Shown one piece after another: positions 34,241 through 45,922 of a stretch of 64,000 bases of DNA (positions are counted from its first letter, which is position 1; every line of letters begins with the position of its first letter). The notes under the pieces are model-generated. The model was given only the letters and a program-made list of their open reading frames with translations. It searched no databases and was not told the DNA's origin. This stretch comes from Nepenthes gracilis (Eukaryota; Streptophyta; Magnoliopsida; Caryophyllales; Nepenthaceae): positions 9,699,379 to 9,763,378 of the forward strand of contig BSYO01000010.1 of the NCBI GenBank assembly GCA_033239525.1, read 5' to 3'. Position numbers and translations under genes: made by a program.

Positions 34241-34443
34241 ATTGGTATTAGAGAGATGAGATGCCCTAGGAATTGATCGATCGAAGGTACGAAAGCATAG
34301 GTTTGAATTTTCGTAAGAAGTAGGCCTAGTGTAACTTAGGCAACTAGAGTCCTAAAGAAACTTGGAACCTAGCCTACGTTCAATTTTAACAAGCAGATGG
34401 ATATTTTCTGGGATTATAATATCATGCCTATTTTGATTTTAGG
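34241..34443 (+). other. E3 leader with primer-binding site
   Basis: TGGTATTAGAGA from 34243 is close to the initiator tRNA-Met complement. GAGATGCCCTAGGAATTGATCG follows, as in E1 and E2. Gag starts at 34444. Confidence 0.7.
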
Positions 34444-35455
34444 ATGGCTAGTGGAAGAGGAAGAAGGAATGGCCATAATACACCCCATGATCGGGAGGCC
34501 GCCTATATAGATTTATTGGAAAGAATGACCAACGTAGTGGAGTCTGTCGAGCACAGGCATATGGCTCCGGTCCCTTCGACCGAGCCAGGTTTGGCCATCC
34601 TTGCTCCAACCATGTATGATCGGTTCACGGCGGAGAGAGCGCCGGGCTTTTTAGGAAAACCTGATCCAGCAGAAGCTGATATATGGCTAAAGGGGATAAA
34701 GAAAATATTTACAATAATTGGGTGTACGGATCAGAAGGTCACTTTTGCCGTGTATAAGTTGGAGGGCGAAGCAGACAGTTGGTGGGTTATGAGGAAGAGA
34801 GCGCTAGGAGTGCCCGACAAGATGATCACTTGGGATATGTTCGAGGAAGCTTTTCTGGGAAAATACTTTCCATCCAATCTCCGGGATCAAAAGGAGATGG
34901 AATTCATGAGATTAAGGCAAGGGAGTATGTCGATGACTGAGTACGATGCTAAATTTACCGAGTTGTCCCGATTCTCACCTTATTATGTAGAAGATGAATT
35001 GAGAAAGGCGAAGAAGTTTTAGCAAGGACTGCAGGATGATATCCGAAAAATTGTTCACATTAAAACTTGAGACGTATGCCGATATACTGGACAGGGCAGT
35101 CATTTACGAAAAAGAAGTGGAGATAGAAAAATTCTACGCAAAAAGGGAAACTTGCTGTGCAGGCATGAGTGGCGAATCTGCTGGGCGATCTTTTGGATCA
35201 TCCAAGAAGACAAGGACGACTGATAAAGAAAAGAGTGTTGTGCCGACTCAGTCGATGGTTGATTCAAGGACGTCGGCTGCGCACTGCACTACCTGTGGGA
35301 GAATGCATCTGGGGTAGCTGTGCCGTCGGATGACAGGAGCTTGCTACAAATGCGAACAGTAAGGCCACCTGATCAAGGATTGCCTGAGACTAGATGGGGA
35401 AAAGCCTACTATTCCGGCTAAGGCCTTTGCAGTGACTATCTAGGAACCGGAGGCA
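34444..35455 (+). pseudogene. gag: gag of E3
   Basis: Particle-forming protein. ATG at 34444 opens 192 codons: MASGRGRRNG, YDRFTAERAPGFLGKPD near residue 59, KLEGEADSWWVMRKRALG near 101-118, TWDMFEEAFLGKYFPSNLRD, RLRQGSMSMTEYDAKFTELS, ending VEDELRKAKKF before TAG at 35020. That stop replaces one of two glutamines; E0 has lost the other. A one-base frame change before about 35036 leads into LETYADILDRAVIYEKEVE. The CCHC knuckle CYKCEQ...GHLIKDC at 35342-35383 carries a TAA. Start chosen because MAS is shared with E0 and lies about 200 bp after the primer-binding site. Confidence 0.9.
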
Positions 35456-36062
35456 TCACCAAATGTTGTGGAAGGTACTATTTCTATTTGTGGAGTCCCT
35501 GCATCTATCTTATTAGACTCAGGGTCTACCCACTATTTTGTTTATCCATAATTTGCGTGCCTTATTGCCACTACCCCTTACATATTGGATTATGAATTGT
35601 CTATGTGTACCCCTACTGGATTCCCTATAATTACTGATATTGTATATCCCAGATGTGTAATGGAAGTAGATGGGCAATGTTTAATTGTGGATTTGGTGTT
35701 ACTAAACATGAGAGGTTTTGACGTGATTCTGGGGATGGATTGGCTAGCTAAAAATCATGCCACCATTGATTGCTTTATGAAGAGGGTTTATTTTAATATC
35801 CATGGGATGAAAACCTTCTTCTTCTAAGGCATTAGGAAGAAGGAGATGCCGGTATTGATCTCGGCATTGCATGCCAAACATCTGGTGAGAAGTGGATGTA
35901 AAGCTTATTTGACTTATGCCTGTACCACTGGAAGTCATAAGGTGCCTGCTAAGGACATTTTAGTCATCCGTGATTTTGAAGATGTATTTCCTGAGGAGTT
36001 GCCTAGATTGTCTCTGCATCGGGGATTGAGTTTGAGATCTCTATTGTTTCCGCGTCCAGCCT
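35456..36062 (+). pseudogene. pol: Protease region of E3 pol
   Basis: Aspartic protease in the second gag frame, so fused to gag. VVEGTISICGVPASILLDSG with active-site D-S-G at 35516-35524, MCTPTGFPIITDIVYPRC, then VILGMDWLAKNHATIDCFMK, the usual second landmark. It goes on to KKEMPVLISALHAKHL and VIRDFEDVFPEELP. Stops lie after VYP (near 35549) and after TFFF (near 35826). Closest sequence in the window is E0 28229-28803. The catalytic triplet is intact, unlike in E0. Confidence 0.88.
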
Positions 36063-36800
36063 AGTTTCTAAGGCCGCTTATAGATGGCCCCTACTGAGTT
36101 AAAAGAGCTAAGATTACAATGACAGGAGCTGTTAGACAACGGTTTTATTAAGTCGAGTGTGTCTCTTTGGGGAGCACCGGTGTTATTTGTAAGAAAGAAA
36201 GATGGGTCGTTACGTCTTTGTATTGATTATCATGAATTGAACAAAGTCACGATTAAAACAAATATCCTTCTGCCACGTATTGATGACTTGTTTGATCAAT
36301 TGTAAGGATCTCGGGTGTTCTCAAATATTGATTTAAGGTCCGGTTATCATCAGTTGAGGATTAAGTCGGAGGATGTGGCCAAAACTGCTTTTCGGACGAG
36401 ATACGGCCACTATGAGTTCCTCGTTATGCCCTTTGGCCTTACAAATGCCCCTGCGGCCTTTATGGATATAATAAATAGAGTATTCAGGCAGTCTCTGGAT
36501 AAATTTGTGATGGTTTTTATTGATGATATTCTAATCTATTCAAGGAACTATGAGGAGCATAAAACTCATTAAGGATAGTACTTCAAGCGCTCAGTGAGAA
36601 AAAGTTGTATGCTAAGTTAGGAAAATGTGAATTCTGGCTAGAGAAGGTGATATTCTTGGGACATGTGATTTTCGATGGTGGAATTTTTGTGGATCCAAAG
36701 AAAGTAGGGGCTATTACTAATTGGAGTAGGCCGACTTCTATAATCGAGGTTTGAAACTTTCTGGGTATGGTGGGTTACTACCGGCGATTTATTTTTCTTA
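36063..36800 (+). pseudogene. pol: Reverse transcriptase region of E3 pol
   Basis: Sequence from about 36090 shows [40 protein letters not shown], a TAA within the DQL-GS segment (36303), then open to 36572: [36 protein letters not shown], and the catalytic VFIDDIL with Asp codons at 36522 and 36525. A frame change after EEHKTH leads to [20 protein letters not shown] and GYYRRF. Length agrees with the family. Frame differs from that of protease. Confidence 0.9.
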
Positions 36801-37300
36801 GATTGCTATACCCCTGACTTGATTACTGAAGAAGGAAGTTAAATTCAAATGGATTGAGGAGTGTGATCAGAGTTTTCAGGAGTTAAAGGATCGCCTGACT
36901 ACTGCTCCAGTATTGGTGATTCTAGGAGCGTCAGGACGCTATGAGGTGTACTGTGACGCCTCTAAGGCTGGCTTGGGATGTGTATTAATGCAGCACAGTA
37001 GGGTGGTAGCTTACGGGTCTAGACAACTGAAGATACATGAAAAGAACTACCCTACCCATGATCTAGAGTTAGCTGCTGCGGTGTTTGCCTTGAAAATTTA
37101 GAGGCATTACCTATATGGTGAAAAATTTCTTGTGTATTCTGATCACAAAAGTCTTATGTATCTATTTTTTCAAAAGGAGCTTAACATGAGGCAAAGGAGG
37201 TGGCTTGATTTCTTAAAGGACTATGACTGTGAGATACAGTATAAACCCTAAAAGGCCAATATGGTTGTGGATGCATTAAGTCAATGGTTAGGAATTGTGG
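36801..37300 (+). pseudogene. pol: RNase H region of E3 pol
   Basis: Open from 36913 to 37101 in a third frame: [19 protein letters not shown] with the first acidic residue, [20 protein letters not shown] and LEL with the catalytic Glu, then past TAG the segment [14 protein letters not shown] with the further Asp, and [31 protein letters not shown]. All expected acidic residues are visible although the frame is broken by TAG at 37099 and TAA at 37249. Confidence 0.88.
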
Positions 37301-38420
37301 CTCAATTGCAAATCAAGCAACTGGAATTATTAGACTATTTGAAGCAATATGATGTCTGGTGATATGCTAAGGGTAATAGGAGCTCCTGTCTTATCTTCAA
37401 ATCCAACCTGAGATTATTAGTGAAGTTAGAGAAAAGCAGGTTAATGATCCATTCCTTATAGAAATCGCAAGTGACTTTAGTAAGGAGTCTTGCAAGTTGA
37501 ATTCAATATCCGAATGGACAGAGTATTGAGGTTCAGAGACCGATTGTATGTGCCAGATGATATGGAGTTAAAAGAAAAGATTCTAAAGGAAGCTTATCGG
37601 TCTAGATATACCATCCACCTCGGAATAAAAAAAATATATCAAGACTTGAAGAAGACTTTCCGGTGGAGGAACATGAAGAGGGACATCATGGCCTATATGG
37701 AAAAATGCCTCATGTGTTAGCGATTGAAGGCGGAAAGGAGAAAACCTTCTGGGTTGTTATAGCCAATGCTGATTCCGAGCTGAAAATGGGAAGATATTGC
37801 TATGGATTTTGTATCGGGCCTGCCAAGGACTCATAGGAATCACGATACCGTTTGGGTTATAATTGACCAGTTGACAAAGTTAGTCCACTTCTTCTCAATC
37901 AGGATGACCTGTTCATGTGATAAGCTGTCTCAGCTATATGTGAACGAGATCGTGAAACTACATGGAATTCCTGCCTCTATTGTATCTGATAGGGATTCTC
38001 CTTTTGTCTCAAGGTTTTAGAAAAGTTTGCACAAAGAATCTGGGGATTGAATTGAAATTTACTATTGCTTATCACCCTCAGATGGATGGCCAGTTTGAGC
38101 GAACTATCGAGATTCTTGAGGATATGTTGAGGGCTTCTATATTAGAAATGAAAGGCACTTGGGATATTTACTTGGCACTGGCAGAATTTGCTTATAATAA
38201 CAGTTATCAGACTAGTATCGGCATGGTACCTTTTGAGGCTCTATATGGAAGGAAATGCAGGTCATCGATTCACTGGAAAGAAATCAAAGATAGAAGGATT
38301 TTGAGTCCGAAAAACGTAAAGGAAACGACTGAGAAAATAAAACGGATCCATAGTAATTTGAGGATCGTCAAAAGCAGATAGAAAAGCTATGCGGATAAAA
38401 AGAGAACAGAATTGAACTTT
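37301..38420 (+). pseudogene. pol: Integrase region of E3 pol
   Basis: Zinc-binding end as AYRSRYTIHLGIKKIYQDLK and YMEKCLMC followed by TAG (37718); the first His of HHCC appears replaced by Tyr. Core DDE acids present: Asp in VIIDQLTK (37865-37867), Asp in IVSDRD (37988-37990) and Glu in GQFERTIE (38097-38099), but Asp and Glu are in different frames because of a shift near 38020. Also YVNEIVKLHGIP, AYHPQMDGQ and LALAEFAYNNSYQTSIGMVP with ALYGRKCRSS, all standard for Ty3-type integrases. Confidence 0.9.
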
Positions 38421-38861
38421 GAGATATGAGATTTTATTTTTCTGAAAGTCTCCCCATCCAAGGGAACATTGTGGTATGGAGTGAAGGGTAAACTCAAGCC
38501 ACGATTTGTTGGTCCTTTTGAGGTTCTAGAAAAGATAGGAGAAGTAGCTTACCGATTAGCACTACTGCCAAGTCTGACCGAAGTACATGACGTGTTCTAT
38601 GTATCCATATTCCAGAAGTATGTTTATGATCCTATACACATAATTGAATTCGAATCCTTGGAAATCAATAAGGATTTATCCTACGTCGAGGAGCCACTGT
38701 AAATTCTCGATCGGAAAGAGCAAAGGCTGCGAACAAGGACGGTTCCTTGGGTGAAGGTACTCTGGAGAAATTACTCACTTGAGGAAGCTATCTGGGAACA
38801 AGAAGAAGAATTTGGAGCAAGTATCCCTACTTGTTTGATTAAGGTATGTGACTTTATTTAA
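38421..38861 (+). pseudogene. pol: GPY/F and chromodomain-like C-terminus of E3 integrase
   Basis: FVGPFEVLEKIGEVAYRLAL gives the GPY/F motif; VHDVFYVSIFQKY and IIEFESLEINKDLSYVEEPL precede a TAA at 38700. In the same frame past it ILDRKEQRLRTRTVPWVKVL, WRNYSLEEAIWEQEEE follow, the chromodomain-type ending of Tekay/Del elements, closing with a natural-looking TAA at 38859-38861, 36 bp before the 3' LTR. Chromodomain assignment rests on position and the VKVLWRN...EE(A)xWE pattern; binding cannot be judged. Confidence 0.82.
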
Positions 38862-38885
38862 ATTTTGGGGACGAAATTTCTTTAA

Positions 38886-38897
38886 ATAGAGGAGAAT
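38886..38897 (+). other. Polypurine tract of E3
   Basis: ATAGAGGAGAAT after GGGGACGAAATTTCTTTAA, directly before TGTGAGATCCCG. The expected G-run is weakened. Confidence 0.7.
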
Positions 38898-41083
38898 TGT
38901 GAGATCCCGAAATCAAATAAGTTAAAAATCAATGTAAAATATTATTACTAACAAATCAGAGTGTTTTGATTTCGACATAAACCGGAGTGACTTATAAGAC
39001 CGGAACTAATGGTAATCAAAATATTGATCGGTGTCATGATATTGACCGACGTCAAAATGTTAACCAACGTCGAGATATTGATCATCGTCAAAATGTTGAC
39101 GGGTGTCAAGATGTTGACCGGTGTCAAGACGTTGACCGGTGTCAAGATGTTGACCGGAAGGTTGACCGAAGGGTTGACTGGTTTTTAGAAATATTGACCG
39201 ACCTTGAATAAGTAAAAACAAGCATTGACCGGCTTTGAGTAAAAGTTAGCCGAATCAGAGTAAGAGGCATTGACCTAAAAAGTTGACTAATGGAAAGGTT
39301 GATCGACTTTGAAGAAAATGTTGACCAGATAGAATTGACTTTCAAATTCAGAAATATCAAGCAGGATAAAGGGCAAACTAAAAGCAAGGGCCAACTTCGT
39401 AGGATTCCAACTAGATTCGAATCTAATCAGAGCAAGTGAACTACCTCATTGACCTTCTAGATGAATGTACCAAGTAGGTAACTTACCCCACTCACTTCCA
39501 CCTAACATTTGAAGGGAAGTACCAATTAGGTAACCCACCCCACTTACTCCACCTAATCCCTTCTCTTTATATACTTAGCTCCAGTTGAGGGATGGGTGTG
39601 AAATTTCTGGCGAGGAAGGAGGGTAAGGAGTGAAGAAGGATAAAAAGCTTCAAGTTAGTCAGAGTGGGCGGTCAACAGTCAAGCAAGTGTACCTTCCCTT
39701 TTTAAACTCAGATTTTACTTCTGTTTTCAAGTCCCAACTTTAAGAAAAAAATTGCAAGTGTTCTTTTCAGATTTAAATGCTTCAACACATAGTATATCAG
39801 ACTTGCCGTTTTAATTATACTTGATAAGCTGCATCTCTGACGTCATGCTTGCTTTACGATCGGACTGAAAATATGATTTTAATTTCATGGTTAATTCATG
39901 CTTGCTGCTTTTTGCTTTCCGTTTTCTGCTCAACTTATGATTGAACTTGAATTGTATAAAAATGGAGAAGTAGACCGGTTTTGAGTTATAATATTATAAT
40001 AAAGAAGTGTTGATCGGAATGAGATTTATGGATTTAGAACTGTCTTCATGTCAACTGAAAGTCTTTTTACTTGATCGGAATAAGAAAAATGCATTTGAAA
40101 TTAGCTTTGTAATATGACGACTGAAAGTTTTGTACCAATCTGGAATGTAAACTAATAAAAAAGTGAACCGGCCTTATGAAAAGATAAATAAGATGGGACT
40201 TTAGCACTGAGAGATAAATTTCTCCGAAATACCTTAGAACATTATGATGGTAATCGAGGATAATGAAAGGGAACCATCCTCGGGGCTTTGTACAAGGAGG
40301 AAGTGAGTGCCGTCCTCGGGGCTTTGTACAAGGAGGAAGTAAGAGCTGTTCTCGGGGCTTTGTACAAGAAGGTATTGCCATGATTGTGAGGAGATGTGCA
40401 TAATCTATCCTCAATTATTGCCCCCTTCGCTAGCGATGTCCTTTATCGATAAAAATAAAAGAGAAGAGAAATTTTTATAATAAGACCGACTTTGTTTTCT
40501 ATCTCGAATTCCAGAATTTGACTGCTCGGCTTTCCTGTCTTCTTTGCATTATGTATATGTCATGATCTGGTCAACTGTTGTTTTATAATATTCATGTTAC
40601 ATATGTATTTGTGTTCGCCTTACAGCATAAACGCTTTATGGAAGATCTGCATGTACTTTATTGAGCACCGGCTCACTGTTTTCTGCTTCCCCCCGTTCAG
40701 ATGAAAATATAGAGCTCGTGCCTGACGAGATGGAGTGACTAGAGCTGTGTTTGAATGGCTCTAAAGACTCGAAAGTACATTTTGGAGTTGCCCAGAAGAA
40801 GTAGTTTTATTGTAATGATTTGGTTGAAATATATGAATTTTTACAATTGGACTTTAATGACTATGTATGCATAAATGAGTTTTATAGATATGAAGGTAAA
40901 TACTTCGGCAGATTAATAGATTGGCTTCCTTACATATTTTATGGAAATCGCGTATGGGTCCTAGATGGCATCGTGATCCTATGATTGGTAGGCACGACCG
41001 GCCCGAACCAGATTATCGAAACCCTGGTATCAGTTCCAGGAGGTCACTGGCAGAATGCAAAAAAAAAAATCTGTTATGTCATA
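38898..41083 (+). repeat. E3 3' LTR (family C)
   Basis: TGTGAGATCCCGAAATC to CTGTTATGTCATA; the end CA is mutated to TA. It includes three copies of the TCCTCGGGGCTTTGTACAAGG module (40275-40372) against two in the 5' LTR. Confidence 0.9.
39030..39180 (+). repeat. 18-bp GTTGACCGGTGTCAAGAT minisatellite in E3 3' LTR
   Basis: Near-perfect units at about 39094-39160, flanked by more decayed ones. Both strands show short artefact frames across it. Confidence 0.85.
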
Positions 41084-41088
41084 GGAAA

Positions 41089-42754
41089 TATGAGAAGAGG
41101 GAGTCTCAGGGAGAGAGAGTATTGGGAGAGTGAGGGTTAGGATTTCACTGCTGGCGCGGCGTGGTGGAGGGTTTTGCCAGGGATGGCGGCGGCCGTGAGG
41201 AGGGTGTGGCATTGGTGAGTGTGCACCGGTGGTCGGCGGCGCAAGGAGCCGAGCAGTGTGCGCGGCAGAGGTCGGCACGAGAGTGAGGGTAGCCACGCGA
41301 AGGAGAAGTGGCCAAATGAAGCTTTCCGGGTCCGATTTTGAGCTCGAGGTAGTTGGAGAAATGGTAGAACGGGTCAAGACAAGTGTACTCTAATCATTCA
41401 TTTTCGTTTTTACCCGTTTTAGTTTACTCTAAAATCTCTCTGTTTTAAGATTTGTATATAATACCCCATGTTTTTCATTTTTCTCATGATATTATGACTA
41501 AATGTATGATTATTCGTATGTATTGTGAATGGTGTGGTCATTTTCAGTGTAAATGTTGTGTACTACGTCCTAATACACTTCCATGTACTATTCATCACTG
41601 TTCATCCGAGACCTAACATGAAAAATATGAAAAATAAATGTGGAGAAAAATAAAAGGGAGATATGGGTATATTATATTATAAAGTCTTTAAACTAATGGA
41701 CGTATTAATTATATTATTATTAAAGTTATACTGGAAAATATCACGGAGGACTGACTAAAGGATTAAAAGAGTGAAGGAGATGGCCTCAAGAACTAAGGCA
41801 TAAAAGCTTTGTTATGAAGAAAAATCTAAAAAGGCTATTAATAAATGAAAATAAAAATTTTAAGAAGCAAGAATTAAAGATTAAGTAAAAAATAATAAGA
41901 AAATTGGACCAAGGATCATTCAGCAGGTAACCTTCTCTGGCCTGCCATGAATATCATGGCGGAGATCAAGGATACTCTGGCCACGTGTCCTGGCCGCTTA
42001 AGTGAAGTGGGTGGTATTCTTGGGAAGCCTTAGGAAGTTACAGTAGTAATCGAGGATAACTGCGTCCATGGAGTAATATGTGGTCCCGCCGTCCTGGGGC
42101 GTTGTACAAGAAGGAAAAAGAACCAAGAATTATGAATATGAAAAGGATGATTCTCATGATAAGAAAGACACATGAAATGATGCATGTATGAATATGAACC
42201 AAGGCCTTTGATTGTGTGGACTAAATACAATCTATTCTCGATTATTTGCTCCATTAGCTAGTAGGGTTTACTAGCCCTGATCCCTCAAGATAAGTAGAAT
42301 TTAAATGGGAAGAAAATACGTCAAAGAAAGAATAAAATGAACATAAGAAAGATACGATTACATTACATAAGTGCGCATTTCTTTATGTCCTGCATTATTT
42401 TCACTATTACATGTATTTCGTTCTCCGCTCTTTTCTTATAATTTTCTTATATGAAAGTATTATTGATTTTTATGGTTAAGGTACTCGGATGACTTCGAGC
42501 TAATTCTGTTTTAAAAGGAGTAAAGATAGAGATTACTCACCGTATGTGCATGTATGATTTATGTTTATCTAAATATAAACCTCGATATGATGTGGATGTA
42601 TGTGGTAATATAGACATAGTATGCTTCCGCAGGTATGTTTCTTGTGTTAACGAGGTTAGATTCACCCAATATAGTAACTAAGAATAAATTGGTTTGTGAT
42701 CATGTGAAGAATGATGATTATTCTTTGCGGATGAAAAAGATTTTTGGATGTTTT
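41089..42754 (+). repeat. Solo LTR D, part after E3
   Basis: Begins with ATATGAGAAGAGG after the second GGAAA. It contains a GC-rich leader (41150-41300), GTAGAACGGGTCAAGACAAG near 41361 (the segment that follows the promoter in all these LTRs), CAG/GTAACC near 41925, AGTAATCGAGGATAAC near 42045 and the stem GATTGTGT...ATACAATC near 42211. Minus-strand fragment I (54100-54600) has the closest match, including the CTCTGGCCACGTGTCCTGGC stretch. Confidence 0.72.
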
Positions 42755-44210
42755 GAAGACGTTAAAATTTTGTGTTTTGATATTTGACTATATGTATAGT
42801 TATTATTGAAAATTGTATTTTGTTTTCATGTATGATTTATGAATCATTTTAATTAAATATTCTAAACCTAGTTTATTTATCATTAATGGAGGGTCTTAAA
42901 GGATGGTAATATAGACATAGTATGCTTCCTTTCGCTTGGCGAGTTAGTGCTAATTCTAGTATATGTGTATGTTAGGCTAGATGGCAGTGACGACCCCGTT
43001 TTATTATAAAAAGGGAAGGAGAGAAGATTTCACGATCCAAGCGTTAAAATTTTGTGTTTTGATAACTATTATGTATAGGTTATTATTGAAAGATTGTATT
43101 TTGGTTTGTGATTTCATAGAATCATTAATTAATTAATGTATTAAATGATGATTATTCATTAATGGAGGGTCTTAAAGGATGAGTAGTGAAAAACATATTG
43201 CTTCAAAAAAGGATTTTGGATGTTTGTGGATGTTAGGAGCTCGACGCGGCGTGAAGCGTTTTTATTATAAAGGGAAGGAGAGAAATTTTGTTAAAATTTT
43301 GTGTTTTTGATATTTGACTATTATGTATAGGTTATTATTGAAAGATTGTATTTTGGTTTTCATCTAGTTGAAGAGGAAACTCTGCCAAAATTTCTATAGA
43401 ATCATTAATTAATTATTATGTATTAATTACTAAGTCATTAGAGTTTATTTATCATTAATGGAGGGTCTTAAAGGATAGAACCTGTGAAGCGAGTTGGAAG
43501 TCCTAGTATATGTGTGCTCGTTAGGAGCTCGAGCGCGAGCGTGATTTTACGACTTCGTTTTTTATTATAAAGGGAAGGGAGAAGATTTGGAGCGATGTTA
43601 AAATTTTGTGTTTTTGATATTTGACTATTATGTATAGGTTATTATTGAAAGATTGTATTTTGGTTTTCATCTAGTTGAAAAAACTACGCAAAATTTCTAT
43701 AGAATCATTAATTAATTATTATGTATTAATTACTAAGTCATTAGAGTTTATTTATCATTAATGGAGGGTCTTAAAGGATAGAACCTGTTCCATTACAGCA
43801 ACAAGCGTGAAAAACATATTGCTTCAAAAAAGCCCGTGTATGCCGCTCGCTTGAGCGAGTTGGAGGGTGCTAATTCTAGTATATGTGTGCTCTTCGTTTT
43901 TATTATAAAAAGGGAAGGGAGAGAAGATTTGGAGCACGATCACGGAGAAAGCGTTAAAATTTTGTGTTTTTGATATTTGACTATTATGTATAGGTTATTA
44001 TTGAAAGATTGTATTTTGGTTTTCATCTAGTTGAAGAGGAAACTCTGCCAAAATTTCTATAGAATCATTAATTAATTATTATGTATTAATTACTAAGTCA
44101 TTAGAGTTTATTTATCATTAATGGAGGGTCTTAAAGGATTTTATTACAGCAACAAGCGTGAAAAACATAAAAAGGGAAGTTGGAGAGAAGATTTAGGAGA
44201 GCAGCGTGAT
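42755..44210 (+). repeat. Tandem array of an LTR-D/LTR-A junction, about 5 copies
   Basis: GTTAAAATTTTGTGTTTT recurs near 42758, 43045, 43293, 43597 and 43953. Each copy has the last 200-odd bp of LTR D (to GGAGGGTCTTAAAGGAT) followed by a variable piece of LTR A that includes TTTTTATTATAAA(AA)GGGAAGG. Spacing is uneven (about 250-355 bp) and the A pieces are truncated or reordered differently in each copy. It could be a true local amplification or a misassembly. Confidence 0.75.
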
Positions 44211-45922
44211 TTTTTCCAGTGACCTGACTTCGTTTTTATTATAAAAAGGGAAGGGAGAGAAGATTTGGAGCACGATCACGGAGAGCAACAGAGGAGGAAG
44301 GAGGAGAAAGAAAAAGGGAATGATTTCTTTGCCAATTTCGGTCTAATCAGAGTAAGGAAAATTATAGATAGGGCAAAGGCAAGTGTATCTCCAATTGAAT
44401 TTTTTTTTCACCTCTTTTTGACATCAATATTTTGATATTTATGTTCTAAAACCCTCATCCCCTAAACTTTGTCACAAATAATGCATGTTTCTCATAATTT
44501 CTCGGTTGGATTTTGTATTTATATATGATTATTATGAATTGTGGTTTCAAATTCATTGTTTGTCTTATATTTTGTGTTCGTTTTATGTCTAGATGGTTTG
44601 TTGCAAACCTTAGCTTGAAAATTTGAGGATGTTTGCTCTAAACTTTTGAGAAATGAGATAGAAATGTTAATTGACCTATTGTTAAGTTTGTTAGATGATT
44701 TTTATTTAGAGTTTTGAAAAAGAATTATACTATTAAAATTTCTGAGAGTATTAATAACATTTGAAGGATTATTTGTAAGAATTTGATTTGGCTTTTGAGG
44801 TATGATGAGTTAAGATTAAGGAATTAAGAATAAGGATACATTTAGTTAAGTAAATCAGTAAGAAATTGGACATAGGATTGTCGTACAGTCAGGTAAGGTT
44901 TTTCGGCATATCTTAGAACATTACGGTGGTAATCAAGATAACTCCATCTATGGAGTGATACGTGGTCCGTCTCTTCTCAGGGTGTTAAATTGGGAGAATA
45001 GAAATTTTGGAACTTGAAATTTGGAAAATGAGATTATTCAGATTTGGCCTTAGATTGTGCAGAGTGAATATAATCTATTCTCGATTATTCACTCCATCGG
45101 CTAGTAGGGTTTACCAGTTTAGGTCTTTTCGGATAATAAAGTTTAATTTGAAAAATAAGTGAAGTTTGAAATTGGTTTATAACTTCTGACATGCTTTTAT
45201 AATGCTTAATGATTTTCTCACTTTTTTCATGTACCTTTTGTTCTTTGATATTCGCATGGATTTGCTTCTATTGTAGTTATGTTTTGTATAAGGATTTTCA
45301 TTTGCATACTTTTATGGTACCTTATTGGGTTTTGACTCACTCTTATATTTTTTTCCTCCAGATGAGACCGTAGAGCTGCTACTTGACGAGAAAAAGTAAA
45401 GAAACAGTTTAGCTAAAAAAGCTTTGAGAAGGTCTAAAACCTTTTGAAGAACTTTTGGGAGTTTGTTAATAGTTAATGTAAATAACTAATTTTGTGGACG
45501 GAGTTTTTATATTTACAGTCATGGCATATTATGCTTTATGTTAGGTTACTATTTTTGCTTTCGTAGGACTATTTATGGATCTAGTTTTGCTTCCGTGTTT
45601 TTGATCTTGGACTTGTACAGGTTCCTAATTGGCATCTCTCTTTTTGAATTGATGTAGTGGACAGGATGCGTTGTCTTGGAGTTATGGACATTATGGTGTT
45701 TTGTTGATCCTATGTTTGTGTAATGAATAAATGTGAAAGTCTATTTATTTGTATATTTGTCCAGGTTGTGTAAATTTTAGGTTGTTTGTACTGGATTTTT
45801 GTCTAATTTTAAAGAAAATTTTGCCCGATTTTCTACATATATTTATATTATTTTCTTATAGGTTTTAGCTATATGTTTTAATGATGGAGGTTATTTGAGG
45901 AAAAATGATCTGTTCTGTCACA
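44149..45922 (+). repeat. E0 3' LTR (family A), remaining part
   Basis: GCAACAAGCGTGAAAAACAT, then the U3 end, TATAAAAA at 44240-44247, and from about 44340 close agreement with 7549-9135. Donor-like TCAG/GTAAGG (GT 44893), acceptor-like TTTTTTCCTCCAG (AG 45361). Ends CTGTTCTGTCACA at 45922, followed by TTTTC. Confidence 0.88.

Larger units (their letters stand above)
32110..41083 (+). mobile_element. E3: Ty3/gypsy element with near full-length decayed gag-pol
   Basis: LTRs (family C) 32110-34240 (2131 bp) and 38898-41083 (2186 bp) start TGTGAGATCCCGAAATC and end GTCACA / GTCATA. Perfect target duplication GGAAA (32105-32109, 41084-41088). Interior 34241-38897 with primer-binding site, gag, protease, RT, RNase H, integrase and chromodomain-like tail in the order typical of chromoviruses, and a polypurine tract. 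At least five frame changes and many stops make it inactive. LTRs differ by many C/T and G/A changes, so it is older than E2. Confidence 0.94.
31808..44148 (+). mobile_element. Solo LTR D in E0 3' LTR, itself hosting E3
   Basis: Starts TATAATATCCCGAA (from TG..) and ends CCATTACA, followed by GCAAC, against GCAGC on the left. Net LTR length without E3 is about 2.2 kb (31808-32109 plus 41084 to about 42975); the rest is E3 and a tandem array at its 3' junction. No internal coding of its own, so a solo LTR. The part 41925-42260 holds the shared LTR modules (CAG/GTAACC, AGTAATCGAGGATAAC, GATTGTGT...ATACAATC). The right edge is blurred by the array: CATTACAGCAAC occurs at 43791-43802 and ATTACAGCAAC at 44143-44153. 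Confidence 0.75.
3630..45922 (+). mobile_element. E0: old Ty3/gypsy element (Tekay/Del-like) expanded by nested insertions
   Basis: Left LTR starts TATAAGGTATAGG (a decayed TGTAAGGTACGGG) and the right LTR ends GTCACA at 45922. Flanks TTTCC and TTTTC are a 5-bp target duplication with one mismatch. Removing the insertions F (4025-7539), E1 (10404-28223) and D with its contents (31808 to about 44153) leaves roughly 8.6 kb: two LTRs of about 2 kb and a 4.7-kb interior with gag, protease, RT, RNase H, integrase and a chromodomain-like tail. Gag and pol share one frame, read across the E1 insertion site. The copy is inactive: about 12 stops in gag, frameshifts in pol and diverged LTRs. Lineage is inferred from domain order and motif similarity, not from a tree. 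Confidence 0.88.

Noticed and set aside
40921..41377. GC-rich frames around 41030-41377
   Set aside because: They straddle the E3 3' LTR end and LTR D leader, crossing an insertion boundary, so they cannot be one gene.
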